A stretch of DNA of 64,000 bases from Rhodospirillales bacterium (GTDB taxonomy: Bacteria > Pseudomonadota > Alphaproteobacteria > Micavibrionales > Micavibrionaceae). The number at the start of each line of letters is the position of its first letter. Position 1 is the first letter of the stretch. The stretch lies in assembly GCA_020638335.1 (NCBI GenBank), contig JACKIT010000002.1, positions 62,001-126,000 of the forward strand. The letters run 5' to 3'. Position numbers and translations under genes: made by a program. Below, in pieces: positions 6,971 through 17,084 of the stretch. The notes beneath the pieces were generated by a model. The model was not told the DNA's origin, made no database searches, and saw nothing but the letters and a program-made list of their open reading frames with translations.

Positions 6971-9859
6971 ATGACCCAATCATCTGAAAATCGTACGTTT
7001 TTATCCGGTCCGAACAGCGAATATATTGCGCATCTTTACGGGCAGTTTTTGGCCGATCCGCATATGGTGGATGCGAGTTGGCGGGATTTTTTCGATGGTC
7101 TTGATGATAGTGAGGCGGCTCTTTTGCAAGAGCTGGGTGGGGCAAGCTGGACGCCGCCGGAAAATTCAAAAGCGGCGCGGCGTTTTGGCGTTGCGGTGGA
7201 AGATCCTGCGAATGATTCCGGTGCACCGCGCCGGCGGGCTGACGATAGACCTTCACATGAAGAAGCAAAGCAGGCTGCAAGCGATTCTATTCGTGCTTTG
7301 ATGTTGATCCGCTCTTATCGCATGCGTGGGCATTTGATGGCCGATCTCGATCCGTTGGAAATGCGGGAAAAAACATTCCATCTGGAGCTTGAACCTTCGC
7401 ATTACGGTTTTACGCCATCTGATATGAACCGACCGATTTATATCGGCGGGGTTTTGGGGCTGGAGTATGCGTCTATAAATGAAATTGTTGGGGTGTTGCA
7501 GGAAACCTATTGCGGGAAAATCGGCGTCGAATTTTTGCATCTTTCCGACCCGGATGAAAAGCAATGGGTGCAAGAGCGCATCGAGGCGCCGCATAACCGC
7601 ACTGAATTTACGGTGAATGGCAAGCGCGCGATTTTGCAGCGTTTGATTGCGGCGGAGCATTTTGAGCAGTTCTTGCATAAAAAATATCCGGGTACAAAAC
7701 GTTTTGGGGTTGATGGCGGCGAGGCTTTGATTCCTCTTATGGAACAGATTATGAAGCGCGGCGGGCAGCTTGGTCTGGAGGAAATTGTGATCGGGATGGC
7801 GCACCGCGGGCGTTTGAATGTGCTGGCCAATGTGATGGGAAAACCCTTTACAACGATCTTTGCGGAGTTTCAGGGGCATTCTTCAACGCCCGGCGATGTT
7901 CTTGGTTCCGGTGATGTGAAGTATCACCTTGGAACTTCCAGCGACCGGGATTTTGACGGCAATAATATTCACCTGTCTTTAACCGCGAATCCGTCGCACC
8001 TTGAGTTTGTGAACCCGGTTGTAATTGGCAAGGCGCGTGCGAAACAATTGCAGCGCGGCGGGGTGGAATCTACGAGCGTGTTGCCGCTTGTTTTGCATGG
8101 CGATGCGGCGTTTGCGGGCCAAGGCGTGACGGCGGAAACGCTGATGATTTCCGAGCTATCGGGTTACCGCGTAGGGGGGACAATTCACATTGTGATTAAC
8201 AACCAGATCGGTTTTACGACGATGCCGAAATTTTCGCGCTCCGGTCCGTATTGTACGGATGTGGCGAAGATGCTCTCCGTGCCGATTTTCCACGTAAACG
8301 GCGATGATCCCGAGGCTGTTGTGCATGTGGCACGGATTGCGACCGAGTTTCGTCAGAAATTCAAGCGCGATGTGGTGATCGATATGTATTGCTACCGCCG
8401 CTATGGTCATAATGAAGGTGATGAGCCGGCCTTTACCCAGCCCTTGATGTATAAGAAAATTGCCGAGCAGGTGCCGACGCGCAAGAAATATGCCAAGCAG
8501 CTTGTGGAGGAAAAAGTAATTACGGCGGAAGAGGGTGAGGCTCTGGTTGCAGAGTTTGACGCTTATCTCGAAGAGGCGTTTGCTGCGACAAAAGATTACG
8601 CGCCGAATGCAGCTGATTTTCTCGGCGGGGCCTGGGAAGGTTTGAAAGTGGCGTCCGGGGATGCGCGGCGCGGAGAAACAGCAATTACGGAAGACGAGTT
8701 GCAGAAGATTGGGAAAGTCCTAACGCATGTGCCAGAAGGTTTTACGATTAACCATAAGCTGCAGCGGGTTTTGGATGCAAAGACTAAAATGCTGGAAAGC
8801 GGCGAGGGGTTTGACTGGGCGACTGCGGAAGCGCTGGCATTCGGTTCTTTGCTTGATGATGGTTATGCGGTGCGTTTGTCTGGTCAGGATGTCGGGCGCG
8901 GAACGTTCTCGCAGCGTCATGCGATCTGGTATGATCAGGATAATGAAGAAAGGCATATTCCATTGCGTAACATTGCGCCGGATCAGCCGCGTTTTGAGGC
9001 GCATGATTCACCGTTGTCCGAAATGGCGGTGCTGGGGTTTGAGTACGGGTATTCGCTGGCCGATCCGAAAACGCTTACATTGTGGGAAGCGCAGTTTGGC
9101 GATTTTTCCAATGGCGCGCAGGTGATGATCGATCAGTTTATTTCTTCTGGTGAGAGTAAATGGCTGCGCATGTCCGGCCTTGTTTTGCTTTTGCCGCACG
9201 GGTTTGAAGGGCAGGGGCCGGAGCACTCTTCGGCGCGGCCTGAGCGCTTCCTACAGATGGCGTCGGAAGATAACTGGCAGGTGTGCAACTGCACGACGCC
9301 CGCGAATTATTTTCATGCGCTGCGCCGGCAGATGCTCCGTGATTTTCGCAAACCTCTTGTGATGATGACGCCGAAATCCTTGTTGCGGCACAAGCTGGCG
9401 GTATCAAGCATTGATATGTTTACCGATGGCAGCACGTTCCATCGCTTTTTGTGGGATAACGATCAGGATAAACTGGCTCCGCCGGAAAAAATCAAGCGCG
9501 TCGTTTTGTGCACCGGAAAGGTTTATTATGACTTGCTGGTTGAGCGGCGTGACCGGGAAATCGATGATGTTTTGCTTTTGCGTCTGGAGCAGATTTATCC
9601 GTTCCCGCAAAGTGCGCTGGCTGAGGAATTAAGGCCGTATAAAAATGCCGATGTGGTCTGGTGTCAGGAAGAGCCGGAGAATCAGGGCTATTGGTTCTTT
9701 GTTGACCGGCGGATTGAAGCGGCGCTGGGTGAAGCGGGCGGTAAAGCCAAGCGACCAAGCTATGTCGGGCGCAAGTCTGCGTCTGCTCCGGCAACGGGCC
9801 TTATGAGCCGGCATATGCAAGAACAGGCGAAGCTGATTGATGAAGCTTTAACTGTATAG
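6971..9859 (+). CDS. sucA: 2-oxoglutarate dehydrogenase E1 component
   Basis: Thiamine-diphosphate-dependent E1 subunit that decarboxylates 2-oxoglutarate and transfers the succinyl group to the E2 lipoyl arm (SucB). The 962 residues match the family (about 930-1000). The N-terminal helical segment FLSGPNSEYIAHLYGQFLAD binds E2. IGMAHRGRLNVLANVMGKP, HLSLTANPSHLEFVNPVV and RYGHNEGDEPAFTQPLMYK are hallmark active-site stretches, and HGFEGQGPEHSSARPER belongs to the pyrimidine domain. ttggagg precedes the ATG. sucB and lpd follow within the same 6-kb region, with other genes between them. Confidence 0.98.
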   Translation: MTQSSENRTFLSGPNSEYIAHLYGQFLADPHMVDASWRDFFDGLDDSEAALLQELGGASWTPPENSKAARRFGVAVEDPANDSGAPRRRADDRPSHEEAKQAASDSIRALMLIRSYRMRGHLMADLDPLEMREKTFHLELEPSHYGFTPSDMNRPIYIGGVLGLEYASINEIVGVLQETYCGKIGVEFLHLSDPDEKQWVQERIEAPHNRTEFTVNGKRAILQRLIAAEHFEQFLHKKYPGTKRFGVDGGEALIPLMEQIMKRGGQLGLEEIVIGMAHRGRLNVLANVMGKPFTTIFAEFQGHSSTPGDVLGSGDVKYHLGTSSDRDFDGNNIHLSLTANPSHLEFVNPVVIGKARAKQLQRGGVESTSVLPLVLHGDAAFAGQGVTAETLMISELSGYRVGGTIHIVINNQIGFTTMPKFSRSGPYCTDVAKMLSVPIFHVNGDDPEAVVHVARIATEFRQKFKRDVVIDMYCYRRYGHNEGDEPAFTQPLMYKKIAEQVPTRKKYAKQLVEEKVITAEEGEALVAEFDAYLEEAFAATKDYAPNAADFLGGAWEGLKVASGDARRGETAITEDELQKIGKVLTHVPEGFTINHKLQRVLDAKTKMLESGEGFDWATAEALAFGSLLDDGYAVRLSGQDVGRGTFSQRHAIWYDQDNEERHIPLRNIAPDQPRFEAHDSPLSEMAVLGFEYGYSLADPKTLTLWEAQFGDFSNGAQVMIDQFISSGESKWLRMSGLVLLLPHGFEGQGPEHSSARPERFLQMASEDNWQVCNCTTPANYFHALRRQMLRDFRKPLVMMTPKSLLRHKLAVSSIDMFTDGSTFHRFLWDNDQDKLAPPEKIKRVVLCTGKVYYDLLVERRDREIDDVLLLRLEQIYPFPQSALAEELRPYKNADVVWCQEEPENQGYWFFVDRRIEAALGEAGGKAKRPSYVGRKSASAPATGLMSRHMQEQAKLIDEALTV

Positions 9860-9864
9860 CTCTT

Positions 9865-9904
9865 CGTCATTGCGAGCCTGCGTGGCAGGTGCGGCAATCC
9901 AAAA
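9865..9904. repeat. Family-A element, half copy downstream of sucA
   Basis: Contains the left arm cgtcattgcgag and the internal gcggcaatcc of family A but lacks the matching right arm, so it appears to be a decayed or half element. Confidence 0.65.
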
Positions 9905-9960
9905 GTTGCAAAATCCTTTTTGGTATGTTATTTTTCATAATCTTAATTTAAAGGTTGTGA

Positions 9961-10404
9961 ATGAATTCTATATTTGGAGTGTCGAGTTATTGTAATGAAT
10001 CACTTCCTTATGGTGTGAGTGTTGTTATTGCGTCTTTGGAAGAGGCGTATTATCTTTATAGACAGCACGCGCCATCTGTAGATCGTGTCAGTGGTCGGTT
10101 TCGTAATGCAGATGATTTTTTTCGCCGCTTAAGCCAGGACTGTCCCAGCTTATATGAACATCTTTATGGAGATACGAATCCCGACCAATCGTTTGATCGA
10201 TTGCATAACCAATTTTGTGGTCGAATGCGTCAGAGGCGTGCTCACAATGAAAGACTTCAGCGTCGAGAAGATGGACATCTTACTTTGCGCGACCGTTTTA
10301 ATTTTGGTTTGGACTGGTTACACTTGCAATTAGAATCGCTTAACTCTTCTTCTGTCAGAAAACCAAACTTGGATTTGCAGGCGATACATATCAATCCAGA
10401 GTAA
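9961..10404 (+). CDS. Unknown 147-aa protein
   Basis: Starts MNSIFGVSSYCNESLPYGV. It has no signal peptide or membrane segment and is rich in Arg and aromatic residues, with a basic central part (CGRMRQRRAHNERLQRREDG). Upstream DNA is AT-rich. It lies between sucA and thiE in the same direction. No family recognised. Confidence 0.5.
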   Translation: MNSIFGVSSYCNESLPYGVSVVIASLEEAYYLYRQHAPSVDRVSGRFRNADDFFRRLSQDCPSLYEHLYGDTNPDQSFDRLHNQFCGRMRQRRAHNERLQRREDGHLTLRDRFNFGLDWLHLQLESLNSSSVRKPNLDLQAIHINPE

Positions 10405-10443
10405 CTTCTACAGTTTGTGTTTACTATTGTTGTAGCTTATATC

Positions 10444-11190
10444 ATGGCGAGACCTTTCAACCCTTCCATCTATTTCGTGGCTGATCCGTCTTTGTGCGGC
10501 GGGCGGGATATTGTTGATGTGGTGGTCGCCGCGCTGCGCGGGGGCATTACGATGGTGCAGTATCGGAATAAATCCGGCGATATGAAGAAAATTTATGCGG
10601 AGGCTGCGGAACTGGCGGAGCTTTTGAAATTTGTCCCCTCTCCCCCCTCCCTCTGTCCCTCCCCCCTCTCCCCACATGTAGGGAGAGGGGGGAGGGATGT
10701 GGAGGCTTGGTACGGCGAAGCCGGGCCTAGCCGAAGCTGGGAGGGGGGTGAGGGGATTCCCTTCATCGTTAATGATTATATTGATGTGGCCTTTGCCGTG
10801 GGCGCGGCTGGGGTGCATCTGGGGCAGGGCGATGCCTCACCGGAAGAAGCGCGGGAAAAGCTTGGCGCGGAGGCAATTATCGGGCAAACGGCGTTTACGG
10901 AAGAGCAGATTCGATCTGTGAACCCTGAATATGTCGATTACATAGGTCTTGGTCCGTTTTACATAACTAAAACCAGGAAAGGGAAACCGCTTCTTGGGGA
11001 GGGGAATGGTAAAAGGTTTCGCGAGTTGGCGGCGTTGTCGCCTGTTCCTGTTGTGGGGATTGGCGGGATTACACCGGGCAATGCGAAGGCCGTTCTGGAG
11101 GCCGGGGCGGATGGCGTTGCGATGATGCGCTCTATCAGTGAGGTGCCGGACGTGGAAGCCGCTGCACGGGCGTTTGTGTGGGTGCTCTAG
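10444..11190 (+). CDS. thiE: Thiamine-phosphate synthase with an in-frame repeat insertion
   Basis: Couples HMP-PP and HET-P to thiamine monophosphate (TIM-barrel fold). Recognised by MVQYRNKSG, VNDYIDVAFAVGAAGVHLGQ, YIGLGPFYITKTRKG and VVGIGGITPGNAKAVLEAG, all in the family order. Residues about 63-105, between the second helix and the IPFIVND strand, are foreign: low-complexity Pro/Ser/Gly sequence encoded by a family-B palindromic element (10630-10758). The frame stays open and all conserved motifs remain. The ATG at 10444 (MARPFNPSIYFVADPS) is preferred over an upstream in-frame start. thiL follows. Confidence 0.93.
   Translation: MARPFNPSIYFVADPSLCGGRDIVDVVVAALRGGITMVQYRNKSGDMKKIYAEAAELAELLKFVPSPPSLCPSPLSPHVGRGGRDVEAWYGEAGPSRSWEGGEGIPFIVNDYIDVAFAVGAAGVHLGQGDASPEEAREKLGAEAIIGQTAFTEEQIRSVNPEYVDYIGLGPFYITKTRKGKPLLGEGNGKRFRELAALSPVPVVGIGGITPGNAKAVLEAGADGVAMMRSISEVPDVEAAARAFVWVL
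10630..10758. repeat. Family-B palindromic element inside thiE
   Basis: C-rich arm (tcccccctccctctgtccct) and G-rich arm (gagggggg, later gaggggggtgagggg), with a second internal stem gcttggtacggcgaagccggg. It adds 43 codons in frame to thiE without a stop. The inner part resembles those at 5628-5765 and 63392-63485. Confidence 0.8.
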
Positions 11191-11191
11191 A

Positions 11192-11308
11192 CCTTGCATC
11201 CCTCCACCCTCTCCCCCTCCTCCCACAGAGAGGAGAGGGAGAGGGTAAGAAGGCTTTGGTTTTCGTTAGAAAACCATTAGCCGCAGTGGGAGAGAGGGTA
11301 GAGGGATT
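11192..11308. repeat. Family-B palindromic element between thiE and thiL
   Basis: ccctccaccctctccccctc pairs with gagaggagagggagagggta, and a further gtgggagagagggtagaggg follows. It fills the thiE-thiL spacer. An attenuating hairpin is possible but untested. Confidence 0.7.
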
Positions 11309-11365
11309 AGCGCATTGTTTTTCTGGATTGCTTCGCATACGCTCGCGGGTGACGAAAGGAAATCT

Positions 11366-12262
11366 ATGGCTGAGTTTGATCTCATAGAAAAATATTTTGC
11401 ACCTCTGTCGATGGATGGGCTTAAAAACGATACTGCGGTGCTGGACATTTCGGCGGGGCATCAACTGGTTGTGAGCAGCGATACCTCCAATCGCGGCGAT
11501 CATTTTGTCGAGGAGATGAGCGCATTCGATGCGGCGCGGAAATGTCTGCGCGCCAATGTTTCGGATCTGGTGTCCAGCGGTGCGGACCCGCTGGCTTATC
11601 AGCTCAATCTGGCTTTGCCGAAAGATCTGGACGAGAGTTGGCTGGCGGATTTTGCAGCCGGGCTGGCGGCGGATCAAAAAGAATACGGAATTGTGCTTTC
11701 AGGTGGGGATACGACGGGGATGAGCGCAGGCGGGCTTAGCGTGTCGATTACGGTGTTTGGCCTGGTGCCGACGGGTAGGGCTGTTTTGCGCTCTGGCGCG
11801 CGGGAAGGTGATGTGGTGGTGGTGAGCGGCATACTGGGGGATGCATATTTGAGCCGTTTGCATATGCCTTCGCCGCCGTTGGTTCTTGCGCCTTTGGTGC
11901 GTAAATACGCGCATGCGGCTGTGGATATTTCAGACGGGATTTTGGCGGATTTGGGGCATATTTGTAACGTTTCGGGCCTGAGTGCGCGGCTGGAATTTGA
12001 TAAAATTCCCTTGTCTGAAAAGGGGCGTGCGGCGCTGGAAAACGGGCAGGCAAGCGCCGAAGAGCTGCTGACCTGGGGTGAGGATTATGAACTCGCTATG
12101 GCGGTGGCGCCGGAGGATATAGAGTGTTTTCAGAAACAGGCGGAAGCTTTGGGTGTGGCGCTGTCTGTGGCCGGTATTTTTGAGGCTGGTGCGGGCGTGA
12201 AGGTTTTTGACAGGAATGGGCAGGAAATGTCTTTTTCCAAAACGGGCTGGGTGCATTTTTAG
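11366..12262 (+). CDS. thiL: Thiamine-monophosphate kinase
   Basis: Phosphorylates thiamine monophosphate to thiamine diphosphate, the cofactor of SucA. 298 residues, AIR-synthase/ThiL fold. MAEFDLIEKYFAPL is the typical opening; DTAVLDI, SSDTSNRGDHF, RANVSDLVSSGADPLAY and GGDTTGMSAGGLSVSIT carry the metal/ATP-binding acidic residues. AVDISDGILADLGHI and WGEDYELA are also present. The ATG at 11366 has gaaagga 5 nt upstream; a longer frame from 11315 begins in repeat DNA. It is probably co-transcribed with thiE. Confidence 0.95.
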   Translation: MAEFDLIEKYFAPLSMDGLKNDTAVLDISAGHQLVVSSDTSNRGDHFVEEMSAFDAARKCLRANVSDLVSSGADPLAYQLNLALPKDLDESWLADFAAGLAADQKEYGIVLSGGDTTGMSAGGLSVSITVFGLVPTGRAVLRSGAREGDVVVVSGILGDAYLSRLHMPSPPLVLAPLVRKYAHAAVDISDGILADLGHICNVSGLSARLEFDKIPLSEKGRAALENGQASAEELLTWGEDYELAMAVAPEDIECFQKQAEALGVALSVAGIFEAGAGVKVFDRNGQEMSFSKTGWVHF

Positions 12263-12349
12263 TTGTATTTATCGGTGTTCATGCTTGCCTTTATGCTGCC
12301 TAGCGCGTAGTTTTTTAAGAGCATATTTATAAACACGAGCAGGATACTC

Positions 12350-13615
12350 ATGACCCAGATTGTTGTTCCCACATTAGGTGAATCTGTTAGCGAAGCGACT
12401 GTCGCGCAGTGGCTGAAAAAAGAAGGTGAAGCGGTGAAGGCCGATGAGCCGATCGTTGAACTGGAAACCGATAAAGTGACGTTGGAGGTGAATGCACCGG
12501 CTGACGGTGTGATTGTCAAGATTACCGTGGGCGAAGGCGAAACCGTTGAGGTTGGCGCTTTGCTTGGTGAGATGGGTGAGGGGGCTGCTGCTGCGAATGA
12601 TACGCCTGCGGCGGCTCCGGCAAAAGACGAGTCCCTGAAAGAGGAAGCGCCTAAAACGGCTGAAGCGGCTCCTGCACTTGCGAAGGAAGAGGTTGAATCG
12701 GCGGATGTTAAGACGTCTCCGGCTGTGCGTAAGATGCTGGCTGATAACAATCTTGAGGCGGCACAAGTTCCGGCTTCTGGTGAGCGTTTGAGCAAAGAAG
12801 ATGTGCAGAAATTTATTGCTGATAATAAGGAGGCTAAGGCTGCGTCATTGAGTTTGCCGCCAAGTGCGCCTGCACCGGCGACGGATGCTCATCCGCCGCG
12901 CGCTGAAACCGGGCCGCGTGAAGAGCGTGTGCGCATGACCAAGCTGCGTCAGGTGATCGCCTCGCGTTTGAAGGAAGCGCAAAACAATGCGGCGATGCTG
13001 ACCACTTTTAACGAGGTGGATATGGGTCCGGTGATGGAGTTGCGTAAACAGTATCAGGACCAATTTGTGAAGAAGCATGGTATTAAGCTGGGCTTTATGT
13101 CGTTCTTCGTGAAGGCTGCGATTAACGCGCTGAAAGAGTTCCCGGCGGTGAATGCAGAAATTGACGGGACAGATATCGTTTATAAAAATTATTATGACAT
13201 CGGCGTAGCGGTTTCAACGCCGCAGGGGCTTGTGGTTCCTGTGATCCGCGATGCGGACCAGATGAGCATGGCCCAGATTGAGGCCAAGATTGTTGATCTG
13301 GGGACGCGTGCGCGTGATGGGAAGTTGACGATTGATGAAATGACCGGCGGGACTTTTACCATTACCAATGGCGGAATTTTTGGCTCTATGCTCTCAACAC
13401 CCATCCTGAATGCGCCGCAGTCGGCAATTCTGGGAATGCATAATATCGTGCAGCGTCCGATGGTGATGCCGAACGGGGCTATCGAGGCGCGTCCGATCAT
13501 GTATCTGGCCCATTCTTACGATCACCGGATTATCGACGGGCGTGAAGCGGTCAGTTTCCTGGTGCGGATTAAGCAGGCTATCGAAGACCCGGCGCGTCTG
13601 GTTTTGGATGTGTAA
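12350..13615 (+). CDS. sucB: Dihydrolipoyl succinyltransferase (E2 of 2-oxoglutarate dehydrogenase)
   Basis: E2 core of the complex: accepts the succinyl group from SucA and passes it to CoA. 421 residues in three parts. The lipoyl domain (1-80) has the modified lysine K42 in [11 protein letters not shown]. An Ala/Pro/Glu linker is followed by a peripheral-subunit-binding domain ([15 protein letters not shown], about 123-160). The catalytic domain (about 190-421) ends with [14 protein letters not shown] (H392, D396). The SucB-type start [13 protein letters not shown] separates it from pyruvate dehydrogenase E2. Confidence 0.97.
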   Translation: MTQIVVPTLGESVSEATVAQWLKKEGEAVKADEPIVELETDKVTLEVNAPADGVIVKITVGEGETVEVGALLGEMGEGAAAANDTPAAAPAKDESLKEEAPKTAEAAPALAKEEVESADVKTSPAVRKMLADNNLEAAQVPASGERLSKEDVQKFIADNKEAKAASLSLPPSAPAPATDAHPPRAETGPREERVRMTKLRQVIASRLKEAQNNAAMLTTFNEVDMGPVMELRKQYQDQFVKKHGIKLGFMSFFVKAAINALKEFPAVNAEIDGTDIVYKNYYDIGVAVSTPQGLVVPVIRDADQMSMAQIEAKIVDLGTRARDGKLTIDEMTGGTFTITNGGIFGSMLSTPILNAPQSAILGMHNIVQRPMVMPNGAIEARPIMYLAHSYDHRIIDGREAVSFLVRIKQAIEDPARLVLDV

Positions 13616-13631
13616 CACTCCATAATTTGTA

Positions 13632-13727
13632 CGGATGAATGCGTCAGACTGCGGTTTCGCTGTACTCGCGTATGTTTAATACGCTCCGTGCAGCTCGCCT
13701 TGTCTTCCTATTCACCGCATAAATTTT
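13632..13727. repeat. Family-G palindrome downstream of sucB
   Basis: Long imperfect hairpin centred on ctcgcgtatgtttaatacgctcc, with arms ggatgaatgcg and cctattcacc. It lies between the convergent sucB and deaminase genes and may terminate both. Similar elements lie at 18618, 32186 and 57787. Confidence 0.55.
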
Positions 13728-13733
13728 GTTCGC

Positions 13734-14696
13734 TTAGCTTTTGGTTGTGAGGATGTTTGTCTTAAGCAGTTGTTCCAGCGCTTTTGGTCCCCATTCATCG
13801 CGGCTGGTGCTGGTATCACCGATTTGAATTTGGGTGAGATTGGCACCGATCATATTGACCAGTTCGCGCGCGCTGGGTACGCGGCTGGAGTAAATATGGG
13901 CCGGGTCGATATGTAGACCATAGCGCGGCGCGTTCATCAACAGGCGGTTTAGCGGTTCAAGGATATAGCTGTATTTATTGTCCGGGTGTTCGAGCGTTTG
14001 TGAAGTGTAGCCAATGGTCGGGTGGCAGTTGGTGATAATAGAGAAACATTGTCCATCTTTGTCGGTGGCCAAGGTGAGCGCGAAGGGTTCGTCGCGGTGC
14101 TGCGTCATTGCGAGCGATAGCGAAGCAATCCAGAATGCCTCAATGGATTGCTTCGTCGGCTGCGCCTCCTCGCAATGACGGATTTTGACAGGGTTTTCGT
14201 TGCTGGGTTTATACCCCGGTGCGTGGCGGGAGATGACTTCAAAACGCCGGTCCTTGCGGTAAATGACGAAGACATCAATTCCGGCACGCTCGGCAATGCG
14301 CATCGACATATTCTCAAAATCATCGCCGCGGCGCTTGGCCCAGTCTTTATCAAAACCTTTATGATCGATATAGAGCTTGGCAATGCCGGCCTCGGCCAGA
14401 TTTTTCATGCAGTTGGGGCAGGGCGGGTCAGTGATGAATACAGATGCACCGTTGGTTTTATGACCTTGCTGCCCGGCCTCGATGATAAGGGCCGTTTCGG
14501 CATGGATAGTGCCGGAGGAATTGCCAATGTCTGCTTTGCGACCGATTTTCTCTGCGATGACCGGCGGCCAGTGATTGACGCAGCTTAAGGCCCAATTTTC
14601 TCCGGCAATTGTTGCGGCGATCTTGTTGGTCGGGTGATCGCTGGTGGTCACGATATCGACTGCGGTCTGCATGTGGGCGTAGATGTTTTTCGGCAT
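13734..14696 (-). CDS. Zinc-dependent deoxycytidylate/cytidine-type deaminase with extra domain
   Basis: 320 residues. The N-terminal half has the cytidine-deaminase zinc site: GTIHAETALI (H65, catalytic E67) and PPCPNCMKNL (C93, C96). This is the dCMP/riboflavin-type deaminase layout, but the substrate cannot be told. A C-terminal region of about 120 residues (HIDPAHIYSSRVPSARELVN) is not recognised. Residues about 171-200 are encoded by a family-A element and separate the two parts. The gene is convergent to sucB and divergent from lpd. Confidence 0.75.
   Translation of the reverse strand: MPKNIYAHMQTAVDIVTTSDHPTNKIAATIAGENWALSCVNHWPPVIAEKIGRKADIGNSSGTIHAETALIIEAGQQGHKTNGASVFITDPPCPNCMKNLAEAGIAKLYIDHKGFDKDWAKRRGDDFENMSMRIAERAGIDVFVIYRKDRRFEVISRHAPGYKPSNENPVKIRHCEEAQPTKQSIEAFWIASLSLAMTQHRDEPFALTLATDKDGQCFSIITNCHPTIGYTSQTLEHPDNKYSYILEPLNRLLMNAPRYGLHIDPAHIYSSRVPSARELVNMIGANLTQIQIGDTSTSRDEWGPKALEQLLKTNILTTKS
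14103..14180. repeat. Family-A palindromic element inside the deaminase gene
   Basis: Well-preserved hairpin: cgtcattgcgag at 14103 pairs with ctcgcaatgacg ending at 14180; inner arms gcaatcca and tggattgc. It adds about 26-30 codons in frame. Confidence 0.85.
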
Positions 14697-14772
14697 GGAA
14701 TAGAGGCTTGTCTTTTACTCTGTTTCGCGTAGTTTAAAATAGTTTTGAACACCAGAATAGAGAAGAATTCTT

Positions 14773-16161
14773 ATGCCTGAAAAATTTGATGTGATTGTGA
14801 TTGGTGCGGGGCCGGGCGGTTATGTGTGCGCGATACGGGCGGCACAGCTGGGCCTTAAGGTGGCCTGCGTGGAAAAGCGCAAGACGCTGGGCGGGACGTG
14901 TTTGAATGTCGGGTGCATACCTTCGAAGGCGTTGCTTTCATCCTCAGAAAAATTTGAAGAGGCCGAGCATCATTTTTCTGACATCGGGATTGACGTTAAA
15001 CCGAAGCTGAACCTGAAAACGATGATGGGGTTTAAGGATGATGTGGTTGAAGCCAATACCAAAGGCATTGAATTTTTGTTTAAGAAAAACAAGGTGACGC
15101 GCCTTGAAGGAGCGGCGGAGATTGTCTCGCCCGGTAAGGTTAAGGTCGGCAAGGATGAATATGAAGCTGATTCAATCGTGATTGCGACGGGCAGCGATGT
15201 GATTTCTCTGCCCGGCATTGAGATTGATGAGAAGAAAATTGTGTCTTCGACCGGTGCGTTGGCGCTTGCCGAGGTGCCGAAGAGCATGGTGGTGATTGGC
15301 GGTGGCGTGATCGGGCTGGAGCTGGGAACCGTCTGGCGGCGTTTGGGGGCTGAGGTCACTGTGGTTGAGTTTCTCGATCAGATCTTGCCCGGTATGGATG
15401 GCGAGGTGCGCAAAGAATCGCAAAAGATATTCAAGAAGCAGGGCATTGAGTTTAAGACCGGAATGAAGGTGACGAGCGCCAAAGCGAGTGCCAAAGGTGT
15501 GGATCTGGCGATGGAGCCAGCTTCCGGTGGCGTGGAAGAGAAGATGAGCGTCGATATTGTGCTGATGGCGGTGGGGCGCAAGCCCTATACCGAAGGGCTG
15601 GGGCTGGAGAAGCTTGGCGTGGAGATGACAGAGCGCAGTCAGATCAAGACCGATGAGTTCTTTGAAACATCTGTGGAAGGTATCTATGCGATCGGTGATG
15701 TGATCACGGGTCCGATGCTGGCGCATAAGGCCGAGGACGAGGGCGTTATTCTGGCCGAGATGCTGGCCGGGCAGTCCGGGCATATCGATTACAACCTGAT
15801 TCCGGGTGTGGTCTATACATGGCCGGAGGTGGCCAATGTCGGCAAAACCGAAGAACAGCTCAAAGAGGCTGGTGTGAAATACAATGCCGGTAAGTTTCCG
15901 TTTATGGCCAATGGCCGCGCGCGGGCAATGAACGCGATGGACGGTTTCGTGAAAATTCTTGCCTGCGCGGAAACGGATCGGGTTTTGGGCGCGCATATGA
16001 TCGGCCCGAATGTTGGCGATCTTATTCAGGAAGTGGTCTCTGTCATGGAATTTCAGGGCACGGCGGAGGATATCGCGCGAACCTGCCATGCCCACCCGAC
16101 CCTGACCGAAGTGGTGAAGGAAGCCGCGCTGGCGGTGCATAAACGCCCGATCCATATTTGA
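14773..16161 (+). CDS. lpd: Dihydrolipoyl dehydrogenase (E3)
   Basis: FAD/NAD-dependent enzyme that reoxidises the lipoyl arm of SucB. 462 residues. FAD-binding [19 protein letters not shown], the redox disulfide C43/C48 in [16 protein letters not shown], a second Rossmann site [40 protein letters not shown] and the C-terminal dimer motif AHPTLTEVV with H441/E446 are all present. As the last gene of the 2-oxoglutarate dehydrogenase set, it probably serves that complex. Confidence 0.97.
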   Translation: MPEKFDVIVIGAGPGGYVCAIRAAQLGLKVACVEKRKTLGGTCLNVGCIPSKALLSSSEKFEEAEHHFSDIGIDVKPKLNLKTMMGFKDDVVEANTKGIEFLFKKNKVTRLEGAAEIVSPGKVKVGKDEYEADSIVIATGSDVISLPGIEIDEKKIVSSTGALALAEVPKSMVVIGGGVIGLELGTVWRRLGAEVTVVEFLDQILPGMDGEVRKESQKIFKKQGIEFKTGMKVTSAKASAKGVDLAMEPASGGVEEKMSVDIVLMAVGRKPYTEGLGLEKLGVEMTERSQIKTDEFFETSVEGIYAIGDVITGPMLAHKAEDEGVILAEMLAGQSGHIDYNLIPGVVYTWPEVANVGKTEEQLKEAGVKYNAGKFPFMANGRARAMNAMDGFVKILACAETDRVLGAHMIGPNVGDLIQEVVSVMEFQGTAEDIARTCHAHPTLTEVVKEAALAVHKRPIHI

Positions 16162-16183
16162 TGCTCTAATTATAGGGATATTT

Positions 16184-16879
16184 TTAAAGATCACATCCAA
16201 ACATGCAAAGGAGGTTTGCCGCCATTCTTTTCCCGCTTGACATGGGAATGTCCTTTGCGCGCGGTCTTTCTGCAAGAAGGTATCCTCTTTGTTCCATCTT
16301 TTCTGCGGCTTCTCCGGTTGCGCGGGCGAAAAGAATATAGAACTGGTCCTTATTTCCTGTGGCTTCACATTTTGGCGCTTCGACAATTGCGTAGTTTGTA
16401 TCTTTTTCCAGAGAAAACGGTTTGGAATCATCCAGACGAGGGTGAGCCTGTTCATTGAATTGCAGGGCAACAAGATCGCTTTTTAACCAGAGAGAGACAA
16501 ATTTCGGATTGTGCGTTCTCATATCCAATGTGCATGTAACAATGATCTCATCTTCTTTCAGGTGATCGAGAGTACCTTTTACTTTGGCGGCTTCAGGATT
16601 ATCAATTTGTGTCTCAAGATCGTACTCTGGGAAACAACGGAGCGCCTCTTTCAAGTTTTTAATGTTTGAGGATAAAATTGTAAGCGTGGAAGGCATAATT
16701 ATGATGTCTTCAACAACTTTACCCTGAAAACCGGTGTCGCCGGACCCGTTTATGCGACTGTTGAGAGCTTTTGCTTTTTGAATTTGTTGTTCTGGTCTGT
16801 TTAGTGGGGTGGGCGCGTTACTTCTGCCACTACCGCCTCTATCATCCTGAAGACTTTCCATATCTTCGTAAGTTAACAT
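16184..16879 (-). CDS. Unknown 231-aa protein
   Basis: The ATG at 16879 (MLTYEDMESLQDDRGGSGR) is chosen because the further upstream in-frame sequence is lysine/aromatic-rich and AT-rich like a promoter region. There is a disordered N-terminus (about 50 residues), then a mixed alpha/beta domain. No signal peptide or membrane segment. Convergent with lpd. Function unknown. Confidence 0.55.
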   Translation of the reverse strand: MLTYEDMESLQDDRGGSGRSNAPTPLNRPEQQIQKAKALNSRINGSGDTGFQGKVVEDIIIMPSTLTILSSNIKNLKEALRCFPEYDLETQIDNPEAAKVKGTLDHLKEDEIIVTCTLDMRTHNPKFVSLWLKSDLVALQFNEQAHPRLDDSKPFSLEKDTNYAIVEAPKCEATGNKDQFYILFARATGEAAEKMEQRGYLLAERPRAKDIPMSSGKRMAANLLCMFGCDL

Positions 16880-17084
16880 TTGAATTTCTTCGCTGATGTT
16901 ATAAAAAACACGTTGTTTCGTATAACATAAAAATCTTATATAGCAATAAAAAAGTATGTTTTGTTGCTTTTTTTGCTTCTTTTGTGGTTGGTTGGGAGGC
17001 GTATGTATGATATGTAAAAAAATGTTGATTTCCATGCGGAGACTTGCTAGACAGGCGTGTAGTTAACAGCGAAGGATAACAAAT